Shown: positions 8,541 through 18,030 of the stretch, in pieces | Numbering within the stretch: the first letter of the stretch is position 1 | Layout: the number at the start of each line of letters is the position of its first letter | DNA from: Saccharomycopsis fibuligera x Saccharomycopsis cf. fibuligera | Lineage: Eukaryota; Ascomycota; Saccharomycetes; Ascoideales; Saccharomycopsidaceae | Length of the DNA stretch: 64,000 nucleotides | Assembly: GCA_001936135.1 (NCBI GenBank) | Contig: CP012815.1 | Location: forward strand, 248,001-312,000 | Reading direction: 5' to 3' | Notes under the pieces: model-generated | Database searches by the model: none | Told to the model about the DNA's origin: nothing | Seen by the model: only the letters and a program-made list of their open reading frames with translations | Program-made: the position numbers and the translations under genes

Positions 8541-9956
8541 TCATACCTGATCTTGATTATAATCAATATCGAAAGTTTGACAATACAATTCTGTTTGCTT
8601 GCTGATTCGTGGCCGTATTTTACTATAATCATCTTCCCATTCACTTACCTCTTTTTCAAAATTACAAGGAATTGGTAACGAAACCTCAGGTATTTCGTGC
8701 TTTCGAATCTCATCTGCAAAAGCTTTTATAATCAACGTTAATTCTTCATTCATATCACCGCCAGCATTAAGCAATACAGCTTTCGATATACGAGAGTATT
8801 CCTGAGTTTTGACAAAGTCATTAAAAAATTTGTTTACTTGAATGAAAAGCTTGTCATAATATAGGCCATTTCCTTGAGCACCTTGTTCTTGGTAATAATC
8901 AATTGGTTCAATGTCTTCAATTGCGATAAATTTTCTTCCCGGTAAGCATTTATCCAAAGCTAAAAATTTGGTTTTGTTATTTTGGGCCACATGCATATTA
9001 TTGCTGTCGTTGCCTTTGTCGTTAGTCCTTTCGCTGTCAGATTCTGTATCGCTGATATCTATCTCAATCTCATCTTTGTTTTTAGTAGTTTTGATGTTTG
9101 AGCTCGTTTTTTTTAACATTTCTTCTGCTTCTTCCTCGCTGCTGCTATCTTCTATCGTAATATCTATTTCATCTTTGTTGGATTTCCCCTTGTTTTGCGG
9201 GGACTCCTGTTGCTGTTGCTGCTGACGTTGCGGCCTTTTATAAACAGCATCGAATCGGCAATGTAAATGAGCACAATACCAGTATCTAGGCACCAATTTC
9301 TCCAACAACATCTTATTAACCGGTGAACCCAACTTTCCAGTTTGTATATCTTTAGCGAAAAATGGCTTAAATCTAACCAATTGTCTCCAATTACCATGAT
9401 ACGCAATACCCTTTGGCCAATCATGCGACACAAACACGTCAATGTTTTTACGACCTCGACTTAATTGTTCATAAAATAAGAATTTTAAATAATCAAGTTT
9501 TCGAACATGATAAACTGACCTCACCGAAGAACTATTATACGGCGGGGTTTCCCAACTTGGTTTCATAAAACTATGATCATTCCATATACCAGATATTCCA
9601 CCAATTTTTAGGCCTTTATACCAAATCACGTTAGATTTGCCCAAATAGTAAATGTTAGGGGCCACCCAGCCTCCGAATTTGAGTTCCTGTAAATGATTGC
9701 TTGCTTCATGATTACCACCGACAAATATTGTGAGCAATGGGGCAGTTAATTTTCCAGTGTAATAGTCTTGAAAGTCACCTAGTTTGCGGTATTTAGACGG
9801 CATCGAGACACATTGGAGATCATTTTTGTTTCGAACTGCTTGAAAGTCACCACATGCAATTAAAAGTTCTGGTCGTTGATTTGGTGGGAGCTTTTTGATA
9901 TAAGCATATATCTTGCTAAGTTCGCCATGACAGCACCCTTCAATGGCGATTTTCAT
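8541..9956 (-). CDS. DBR1: RNA lariat debranching enzyme Dbr1
   Basis: Hydrolyses the 2'-5' bond of intron lariats (known role). The N-terminal metallophosphoesterase domain shows all expected metal-ligand motifs: IEGCCHGEL near the N terminus, ACGDFQ, GGNHEASNH, SHDWP and CAHLHCRF. The substrate-loop phrase IGGISGIWNDHSF is present too. The middle (about 245-330) is a Gln/Ser/Glu/Asp-rich low-complexity insert, and the C terminus carries the Dbr1-specific domain (CLPGRKFIAIEDIEPID). I place the start at the ATG at 9956; the codon just before it is TTG. Length is 471 aa, a little longer than the S. cerevisiae protein because of the insert. It is divergent from YKT6. Confidence 0.97.
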   Translation of the reverse strand: MKIAIEGCCHGELSKIYAYIKKLPPNQRPELLIACGDFQAVRNKNDLQCVSMPSKYRKLGDFQDYYTGKLTAPLLTIFVGGNHEASNHLQELKFGGWVAPNIYYLGKSNVIWYKGLKIGGISGIWNDHSFMKPSWETPPYNSSSVRSVYHVRKLDYLKFLFYEQLSRGRKNIDVFVSHDWPKGIAYHGNWRQLVRFKPFFAKDIQTGKLGSPVNKMLLEKLVPRYWYCAHLHCRFDAVYKRPQRQQQQQQESPQNKGKSNKDEIDITIEDSSSEEEAEEMLKKTSSNIKTTKNKDEIEIDISDTESDSERTNDKGNDSNNMHVAQNNKTKFLALDKCLPGRKFIAIEDIEPIDYYQEQGAQGNGLYYDKLFIQVNKFFNDFVKTQEYSRISKAVLLNAGGDMNEELTLIIKAFADEIRKHEIPEVSLPIPCNFEKEVSEWEDDYSKIRPRISKQTELYCQTFDIDYNQDQV

Positions 9957-10404
9957 CAACGAGTTTATCAGATTAATGAAACTTTCGAAAAAAGTACTCC
10001 GGTGTCTTTAGACAATGCTCTAAGCGTTTGGTATATTTGCAAGTAATCTTTAAACAGCTTCATTTCATCTCTAGAGATTTTTGGAAATTTTGGGGAAAAG
10101 AGTGCTGAAACCGTATTTGTAGGTATGTAGATTGAGTCACGTGAACAAGTATCGATGTCAGTAGTTATTCATATTGCGAGACTTGAAAAAAGCTGGCTAA
10201 CGTCAGGTGATTTACCCGTAAAATTGCAACCATGCAATTTCCTCTAAATCACCGTCCAGCAGTAAAGCGGGAAAAAAAAAGAAAATCCAAAAGGAGTCAA
10301 GTGATAGAGTTGTTCTTTTTGTACAGATCATAATTAAGCCACCATACCCACAGCACCCAGCTCACCAGTATATTCACATTCACATACTTATTAAGCACAC
10401 CATA
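9957..10404. other. DBR1-YKT6 divergent promoter region
   Basis: 448 bp serving both genes. It contains a TCACGTGA E-box at 10137-10144 (Cbf1/bHLH-type core, from general knowledge) and the nested inverted repeat at 10192-10260 listed separately. Confidence 0.6.
10192..10260. other. Nested 69-nt hairpin (possible structured RNA or cruciform)
   Basis: Three nested perfect stems: GCTGG/CCAGC (10192-10196 with 10256-10260), GGTGATTTA/TAAATCACC (10206-10214 with 10245-10253) and AAATTGCA/TGCAATTT (10221-10228 with 10233-10240) closing on an ACCA loop. Twenty-two base pairs in 69 nt is more than AT-rich intergenic DNA usually shows by chance. No snoRNA boxes are recognisable, so the class is unknown. 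Confidence 0.5.
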
Positions 10405-11016
10405 ATGAAGATTTTTGAGATAGCTGTGTATAAGCCTGTAGCACAGGGCAAATCCTTTGAGTTGACCGCTGCTAAAGACTTATCGCAATTCAGCTTTTTC
10501 CAAAGAAGTTCCATTGCTGAATTCATGAAGTTTTTTGGTGAAACCATCACTTCTAGAACTCAACCAGGACAGAGACAAAGTATTGAACAAGATGGTTACA
10601 TTGGCCATGTTTTTTACAGATCTGAAGGCGTTGCTGGGTTGTTGATTACTGATAAAGAATACCCAATTAGACCAGCTTACACATTATTAAACAAAGTGCT
10701 CGATGAGTTTATTGCCACTTATCCTCCTGCTCAATGGTCTTCATTGACCACTGAACCACCGGCTGGTAAATATACTTTGCCTGCCTTGGAGCAATACATT
10801 AAAAAATACCAGGACCCATCTCAAGCTGATGCCATTATGAGAGTGCAACAAGAATTGGATGATACGAAAGTTGTGTTGCACAATACTATTGAAAACTTAT
10901 TGCAAAGAGGTGAAAAATTAGATGCTTTGGTTGATAAGTCAAGTTCTTTAAGTGCTAGCTCTAAAGCTTTTTACAAACAATCTAAAAAGACCAACTCTTG
11001 TTGTGTCATTATGTAA
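10405..11016 (+). CDS. YKT6: R-SNARE Ykt6
   Basis: 203-aa SNARE acting in ER-Golgi, intra-Golgi and vacuolar fusion (known role). It has an N-terminal longin domain ([12 protein letters not shown]... to about residue 135) and a C-terminal R-SNARE motif with [20 protein letters not shown], where the zero-layer Arg falls in LLQRGE. It ends in CCVIM: the last four residues CVIM form a CaaX farnesylation box, and the preceding Cys is the known palmitoylation position. There is no transmembrane segment, as expected for Ykt6. The start is the first ATG, and length matches the family. Transcribed away from DBR1. Confidence 0.98.
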   Translation: MKIFEIAVYKPVAQGKSFELTAAKDLSQFSFFQRSSIAEFMKFFGETITSRTQPGQRQSIEQDGYIGHVFYRSEGVAGLLITDKEYPIRPAYTLLNKVLDEFIATYPPAQWSSLTTEPPAGKYTLPALEQYIKKYQDPSQADAIMRVQQELDDTKVVLHNTIENLLQRGEKLDALVDKSSSLSASSKAFYKQSKKTNSCCVIM

Positions 11017-11859
11017 AATGGAAGGTGGTCATTTTGTACAATTTTTATTGGTTTCAATGGCAGTTTAAGAATTGGTTGGATGATTTCCATGATAGCGCAT
11101 TTTGACTAGGGTATTGGTAATTCATATTTTTCATATTTTTTTTAGCGTCTGATAGGTTTTTGTTCCACAAGTTCCATTGTCTCTCTTTGTTTTTGTTCAT
11201 TTTTCATTTTTTTATGATTTTTTTATCTCAAACTCTTTTACTATTATTTTGTCTTTTTAGTTTTCTTCTTTTCCCGTTTCTGCTTTTAGTTTAATTTGAT
11301 AGTTTAGCTCGATAATTGGGCTGGATTTATTTTATTGTGAAAAATGGTATTTAGCAGCGTCAATTGTAAGTTTCGTCATGCTAGATTGATGTATATATTT
11401 TAAAGTAGTTGCGGAGACAGTAATTTGTTTGTTTGCGACTTTGAGAATTCACTTTAGAACAGAAGTTACCATTCTAACAATATCTTGCTTACACCCAATT
11501 TTTCTATTTTTTTATAGTAAAATTTCATCACCTGTCATTGTGAATGTAGCGTTCGTCAAAGCTATATAAAATGCAGAAACGACTTTGAGTTCTTTGATTG
11601 AACAGTTCCACTTTCCGCTTAAAACGCAGGCTTTCGCAGATGATGATAAGGAAAAAAGTTTGGAAAAAAAAACTAAATTACAAATATCATATCATCAAAA
11701 TGTCATATCTGCCGCTGCATCAAAAAGTCATTGGGTATAATACGTACATCATTTTTTAAATATATTACCGAGAAACCATGTGTCCCCTAACACCAAATCA
11801 GATGCAAACTCTAGAGTAATCTTTCACTAGACAACGCCGTAAGGTGGCATATATATCAA

Positions 11860-12835
11860 TGGATACTTTAAAAACATCGAGGAATTTTAGAGGTTTCGAG
11901 ATGACGGATCTAAACAGTCAGATTCTTTACATCAAGGCTAAATATCTGAATAATATTCTCTTTGAAAAAGAGCCATCGTAGGCTACGCAAATTTTCCGAT
12001 GCAAAATTCAATATGCCATCAACGAGTTAATGGACTATGCTTACTAGGAGCATTATACAGAACAACGTGCAAGGCTACATAGACAAGGGATTAGTTCTAT
12101 GGACTCACTGTGGGCACTATTCAAACGTTATAAATGACAGAATCAGAACTCACTATTGGTGGGTTCCATTGATTGGGAAACCTAGCTTTTCTCCCACATG
12201 CAGGTAGAAATTTTTGGAAGATCTCTGATATATTCAAGCATCGTGTTTTTCTGGAAGCAGAAAGATTGATCATCAAAAGTTTTGTCGACCTTTTTGGCCT
12301 AAATACAAATCACAATCCCGTAGCTCGTATTCAAACCTTGGATGCTGACAAAATAGCACATAGTATAGTGACTCAATACTTGCCGCCGTCTGATTTACCG
12401 TCTGAACGTCTTAACGCAGCATTCCATCATGGCAGCCCTCAGGAACAAACAAATGTAGACCAGCTGAAATACTCAAAAAGATTACAGTCTTTCTGCCCAA
12501 CAAGTGATGACCAAAAGAAAAGGTGTTACCAGTTAATTAACAAACTCAAGTGGACACACCCTGGATCCATAAAATATCTACATATTTGCAACCTCAGCAT
12601 TTTGCTTTACCAGATGGAAATCGGCCCGTGCCGTTGTTGTTCTTACCAAGCCCTACTCCTCCATAGCAAAGCACACTACCTCAACAATTACGTTTTGGGA
12701 TGCAAACTTTCTCAAGCCATCTGGAAGAGAACCGAACCTGACGTTCCTTTGAAGTGGAGTTTGCTTGTACATTCAGTCCAAAATACAAGTCTTATGCTCA
12801 AAATTGACAGCTTCCTATTTTACCTTCATTAGCTA
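11860..12835 (+). pseudogene. Decayed coding-like tract, possibly mobile-element derived
   Basis: About 1 kb with protein-like composition in plus-strand frames, including an open stretch at 12173-12832 whose first ATG-like start is not convincing. It looks broken, with several breaks. The setting (gene-poor DNA just upstream of a tRNA gene) is where yeast retroelements often insert, but I recognise no family-specific motif and no paired long terminal repeats, so the family is undetermined. Confidence 0.3.
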
Positions 12836-13441
12836 GGCAAAAACCGACGAAACCAAAATTATAACTGGTCCTTGGATTTACGGTTGCATGTACAAAATGT
12901 TATGGTGGTCTTATCACAATTCTAATTCTGATTACACACCAAAATTATTGTCAGAGTATAGTGACTAGATCTGCTACCCATACCTGAGGTTGTCTCCTCT
13001 GAGTAGCACTGGTTAGATTAGTCTCTATTCTAGTAGTGAAGGGTAGCCACTTACTGAGATCTTAGTTACGTAATGAAACTTAGCTGAGTAATGAAATTGG
13101 ACTTATATTCCTTACTTTTATTATAAACTATATCACTAAATAAAAACATTCTGTTTTTCAGACTATATATAATAATTTCATTCCTCACCCATAATGCTCA
13201 GGTGATGAAAATTTTCCTCCACATCTTTGATGTTGTTCTCCTTAGCAGCTATGCGTGCGCCCAAATGTTCTCGGCCGCAAAAGGCAGTTTACCAAAAATA
13301 AAAGATTATACCAAATGAACGGTATGAAAGACGTTAATTGGTATAAATCCAACAATTATGTTATCCTATTTTTCTTATCATTTATTTTATCTATCTTTTC
13401 TAATGCTAATCTAGATTTTTAGTGAGTAAAAGTCTCACTCT

Positions 13442-13465
13442 GCTACTGGTCTCACGACCAGTAGC
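13442..13465. other. Perfect 10-bp hairpin with TCAC loop
   Basis: GCTACTGGTC (13442-13451), loop TCAC, GACCAGTAGC (13456-13465). A smaller hairpin, AGTGAG/CTCACT around a 7-nt loop, sits immediately before it (13422-13440 approximately). Together they lie about 130 bp upstream of tRNA-Leu. Role unknown. Confidence 0.6.
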
Positions 13466-13595
13466 GTCTTATGAAGATTTTCCCATTTTTTTCACACACA
13501 ATATCGATTTATTATGGGAATATTTCATTCGACCTATGATATTTAAATAGTTTACTAATTCACTCTTAGAGGTAAAAAATTGAAAAAATATCAAA

Positions 13596-13710
13596 GGACG
13601 TGTGGCCGAGTGGTCTAAGGCGCTCGACTCAAGAGTAACATCTCTTGCAGCTAAAACAGCTGAGCAATCGAGTCTCGAAAGAGGCATGAGTTCGAACCTC
13701 ATCGCGTCCA
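13596..13710 (+). tRNA. tRNA-Leu(CAA) with intron
   Basis: The acceptor stem GGACGTG pairs with CGCGTCC, discriminator A at 13710. Anticodon stem is CTCGA/TCGAG with anticodon CAA at 13630-13632. A 33-nt intron (about 13634-13666) interrupts the loop after position 37, as in S. cerevisiae tRNA-Leu(CAA). The long variable arm typical of type II tRNAs (TCTCGAAAGAGGC region) and the T loop TTCGAAC are present. A T6 terminator follows at 13713-13718. It reads UUG, the major Leu codon in the neighbouring genes. Confidence 0.96.
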
Positions 13711-14816
13711 TTATTTTTTAGTTTTGTGAAGAATAGTGTTTGGTATTCTTCGAGAATTACTTAAATCCGATGATTGTCTTTTTAATTTCTGAGTTCAATT
13801 AAACGTGTGAATTTTACTTCAGATTGAAAGATTAGTCCTTTAGGCGTATCCACCGCATGTGTGTTACTGCAGGAACATTTTTACTATAACAACAACATCA
13901 ACATCATTACCATTATTATCTTAATTATCATCCTCGGTCATAGTGTTCACCAGCAATAATAATAATGATAATATTAAAACGCTTTTTTATTTAAGGTGTT
14001 TAAGGTTCAATAAATAACTATACTGCTTATACGTCCTTTAATTATTAGTGTGTGGGAAAACCTGTAGGAGAAAACCCACTATTACCTTCATTTTCTTAGC
14101 CTTTAGCGAAACGTGAACATGCACTCCCAGTGTATGTTCTCTGTTATTTGAATTTGTTTTATTCTCGTTTCCATTAATCAAAATCCAGAAGCCTTGGTGT
14201 CACAAACAATTAATTGTTTTGAATAAAATTAGATAAGCACCTTGGCTGCCTTGACTTTTTTTTTTCACATACAAGATCAATTTATCATTTCTATATAAAT
14301 AATAGAGAATATAATCTTATGAACTTATCCATATAGTATATACAATATAGCTCAGGTGTTATTATATTGGGGAAACCTATATAAGTGAAAACCCCGTTAG
14401 TATGAGTTAGAATTTAAATAGATGATTGAACAAGAAATAACCTTACGTTTGAATCTTGACAGAATTTCTAACACTGACTGGGTTATTTGAGCAATCAATG
14501 GAGACTAATTAAGCGAAAGTTTTCGAAACATTAACTATGTAAAAGAAAGGAAGATTACTCCTGATTGAAGAGTTCCATTTAGAAAGTATTGACATATTAA
14601 GGAAAACTTAATTGAAAATGAGAAAGAAATGAAGAAACCATTAGCAAAGTAAAAATGAAATGACAAAAGGAATGAAAATAAGAAAGGGGTACCCTTATAG
14701 AACTTAAGTGTAAGAGATTTTACTGTACTTGGCGTATAAATATATTACAGGCTTACTATAAGGAAAAATAAAGATTTAATTTGAGAAATAAAACATATAA
14801 TAAAAGAACCAGGAAC
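13711..14816. other. Intergenic region after tRNA-Leu
   Basis: About 1.1 kb, AT-rich, with ATT/AAC-type simple sequence near 13890-13980. No gene, hairpin or element I can support beyond the tRNA terminator. Confidence 0.5.
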
Positions 14817-15593
14817 TTAACCATTAACTTCAGCACTTTGAGTAGACTTTTGGCTAGTATCATCAACCGCAGCAATTTTTGGAATTTTTGTTGCCTGTGC
14901 ATCAACAGTAGCAGGAGCAGCAAGGGGGGTAGCGGCAGTAGCAGCCCTAGTAGCCAAAAGTGAAGTAGCGGCTTGAGGCGAACCACCCTGTGCTTTACAA
15001 ACAGCACTAGCACTAGCGATCATTGACACATCCCCACTTTTCAACCCAGCAGCTTGGCACACATCCATTGAAGACAGAATCATTTGCGTACTTAGACTGC
15101 TACTCACTGATCCATCAGATCCAGTATGAAACATTGTGACAATTTCAGGAATCATCATCAAAGGAAAAGCAAGATTGGCAGCAGCTCCAAGTTTATCAGC
15201 CATTCCTTGCTTTGTTGGTATTGCTGCTTGTGCTTCTTCTGTCCTTGTCTCTCCTTCTCTGGCTTCGACTGATTTGGCAGCTGCCCCAGGCTTTGATTCG
15301 CCTGCTTTTGCTTCTGATGCTTTTGATTCGCCTGCTTTTGCTTCTGATGCTTTTGACTCGCCTGCTTTTGCTTCTTTGGCCTTTGCTTCTTTCGTTTTAA
15401 GTTTATTGGCAATACTGTGTGCTTTCTGTGCTACCTTTTGAATTTGGCCAACATCAAATTTTGGTAGTGCCCTTTTATTGTGTGGAACTTGTGCTTGCTC
15501 GGGCACATAACTCTTGATGCGATTTAGAGATAATGATTGAACTAAGAAAATATCTGCTATAATGAAAGTGAATAAAGCATGGACAGTCTTCAT
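14817..15593 (-). CDS. Secreted Lys/Ala/Glu-repeat precursor with Kex2-type site (protein B of a two-member family)
   Basis: 258 aa. The signal peptide spans about residues 1-22 (MKTVHALFTFIIADIFLVQS). A Lys-Arg pair at 40-41 (HNKR/AL) is a candidate Kex2 site. Residues about 65-105 form an imperfect repeat of the decapeptide type AGESKASEAK. A hydrophobic segment lies at 135-155 (LGAAANLAFPLMMIPEIVTM), then GSDGSVSSSLS, then the C-terminal domain with C179 and C199 enclosing AAGL, GDVSMIASASA and GG. Cysteine spacing (20) and the AGL/IASASA core match protein A at 6976-8211 exactly in position. The tail is Ala/Thr-rich. Repeats would extend or shrink by recombination. Family not recognised; secretion and processing inferred from motifs. 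Confidence 0.8.
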   Translation of the reverse strand: MKTVHALFTFIIADIFLVQSLSLNRIKSYVPEQAQVPHNKRALPKFDVGQIQKVAQKAHSIANKLKTKEAKAKEAKAGESKASEAKAGESKASEAKAGESKPGAAAKSVEAREGETRTEEAQAAIPTKQGMADKLGAAANLAFPLMMIPEIVTMFHTGSDGSVSSSLSTQMILSSMDVCQAAGLKSGDVSMIASASAVCKAQGGSPQAATSLLATRAATAATPLAAPATVDAQATKIPKIAAVDDTSQKSTQSAEVNG

Positions 15594-18030
15594 TTTGGTT
15601 GTGATGGCTTTAATTGACGGTTGGTAAGAGCCAGTATATTGTACAAAGGTGCAACTATGAATAAAAGATTTTGAGGTGTTGGAAAAATGAAAACATCAAA
15701 CTCCTATGTGATACAGGATACTACGCTGCTATATATTTTCTGGGATAGGCAGAAAAGAAAAATCAAGGTTATGAATAAATGACGAAACAATTATAATCAT
15801 TGTCTGATCTTGTCTATTATGACTGGTTTGATGAGCACCTCAGGTTACATAGGTAATAATATCAGAACTAAGAGTGAAAAATTTAGCACGTCATTACCAA
15901 ATAGTGGTTTTCATTGGGGGTGCTTCTTATAATTACCCTTATGTGTCCATTTCTACCAACAGTGTCGTACATGAAATAACTTTTGCAGGAAAATAATTTT
16001 TTGTGATTTGAACAGTAGCGTAAATTGCTATGCAAAACAGAAGAAAAACCACCCTGTATCTCGCTCTGCCAACAATCCTGACAGGAAAATTTTACTTTTT
16101 TTTTTTATTTTTTTACGTGTTTCTGAACAGTGTTATCGCTCATTACCTATGATTTAAGTATAGTTATTGTTAGTCCAATAAACTTCTATAGTCCCCAAAA
16201 AGATAACCAGAATATATTTAGAAGATGCTCAGTGCTACATTACCAAGCACGAGGACCCTGAAAGAAAAAAAAATATTATGTCCACCATGTATGCATGTCG
16301 GAAATAATTAAAGAAAATTTTTACAACAAAAAAACAAGCAAAAAAAAAACAAACAAACAAGAGACAACAGTAACGCTAAGGGATATTTGAATAATTTTCG
16401 GTTCTGCAGTACCAACGAGCGGATTTAATATTATGGGAGGCTAGGAAAAAGAGATCAGTATCCTCTGTGAGTCTAATCATAAGCTAATGGATTTTGGCGG
16501 GGTGATGAAAGGTGAATGATTATTTCAAATTTGAAGGACAGCGACTGAGTGTAGTATTATAATCAGATAATGTTTACTTCAGGACTATTTTGGCCAATGA
16601 TATACGCAGGGCTCGAAAATTATGAGTAAGTCTAGCATTTCCTTTGTATCTGTATGAGACAGGAGCACAAATGCTTTAGATTGTCATTCAATCGATAGCA
16701 TTAGCAAAATAAATCAAACAGAAAGAATACTATCGTCTCAAAGTGATAGAACAGTTTGGAAGCAACAGAATAGAACGTAAGCTTAACGTAGCATTCGATC
16801 CCTAGACTAAAAATTTCGTTACGCTCTTTCACCTGTTACTATAATCTTCACGCTCTCTTCTTAAAGTCTCTTCACGCTCATCGCCCAAAGTTTCCTCTTC
16901 ATGTTAGCACCTTTGCTGCCCTCACAATCATCCACCATACTTTGACCGCCTCTCTTAAAATAACTCAGGACTCTATTCTTCGAGCTTTCCTTCAGGTCAA
17001 TAATGATATTTTTCTAGTATTATAGACAAGAATATTCCATGAGAAACAGAGCACTTCCCTGAAACTAGACCTAAAAGCTGACAGCTGCTTATATGGCAAC
17101 TTTGAGCTTTTGCTATTTGCTTCATTACCCACTACTCACACTCTTATGCGCTTCATCGAAATTGGCCAGCAGTGTGCTTGGAAGTTCAACAAGCAGCGAA
17201 GAGATGATAATTAGGAGAATGCCAACATAGAAATGGCTTTAATTGCTCTTTTTTGAGCTCTCGTTTTATCAATCAATACTTCAACTACCAAAGTAGACAT
17301 AAATCTATCCGTACCACTACCACCATACGCTAATTGTCTAGAAATAGTTCCTTTTTTTTTTGTTTTTTTTTTTTGAAAACCAAAACCACTGCGCTCAATA
17401 AAGGATACCACAACCGATTCCCAAGACGACCGCTTCGGTGACAAAAATTTGGCAAAGCCTGATAAAAGCATACCAGTATAATGAAAAGCGCTGTACCTGG
17501 GACTATTATCAATTTGATGCGGAGAACCCTAAGCAACATGCTGTCAAACCATTTTCAATTAAAGAAGAGCACATAATAAAGCCATTATATTAATTGAAGA
17601 AAACTAAAGGTTCGATAAACCACGATGCGAACTGTTTCATCAAGATCCGTTCGTTAGCTTTCTTTTCATCAATCGGCACCTTTTCTTGAAATGACGTACA
17701 GAAAGGCGCGGTTTCATGGCTAAAAAAAAAAAAAAAAAGGATTTGTGTTTTTGGATTGCAACTAAGTTTCTGTTCTAATAGAGCTATAGTAACTTTTGAA
17801 CTTTACTTGCGCTCTGCAGCTGGACATATATATATGGTAATGTATACCGCTTCCTTTTCTTGTACTATCATCATTTGGCCATCAGTACGTTTACGTTCGA
17901 GTGAAAGATTAAGAAGGACTACTATTCGTGCCTAATTGCTTAAGACTCTCAAAAAAAAAAAAAAAAAAGAAAAAAATTGAATAAAAAAAACTTCACTAGT
18001 AATAATGAAAGAAATAAAAGGAAAAGGCAT
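15594..18030. other. Gene-poor region upstream of the protein B gene
   Basis: 2.4 kb with no intact gene. A TATATATT-like element near 15730 may belong to the protein B promoter. A coding-like but interrupted tract lies at about 16820-17215. Runs of A occur at about 17722-17738 and 17950-17968. Confidence 0.45.
16820..17215 (+). pseudogene. Possible decayed open-frame remnant
   Basis: Plus-strand reading gives stretches with protein-like composition (Leu/Phe/Thr/His rich) that are broken in at least one place. No family could be recognised and no start is evident. It may equally be chance open sequence in a CT-rich stretch. Confidence 0.2.

Larger units (their letters stand above)
11017..13595. 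other. Gene-poor region downstream of YKT6
   Basis: Begins as a T-rich 3' flank, then holds a decayed coding-like tract (about 11860-12835, listed separately), an imperfect inverted repeat bounded by AGATCT-GCTACCC and GGGTAGC...AGATCT (about 12967-13061), and two short hairpins at 13423-13440 and 13442-13465 before the tRNA-Leu gene. No intact gene is supported. Confidence 0.5.

Noticed and set aside
13020-13470. Possible solo long terminal repeat beside tRNA-Leu
   Set aside because: No TG...CA bounded unit, target duplication or second copy could be identified by eye; kept only as a hairpin-rich segment.
17211-17539. Minus-strand frames with a KKKTKKK run
   Set aside because: The Lys run is a read of an A/T tract, and neither frame shows a recognisable family.
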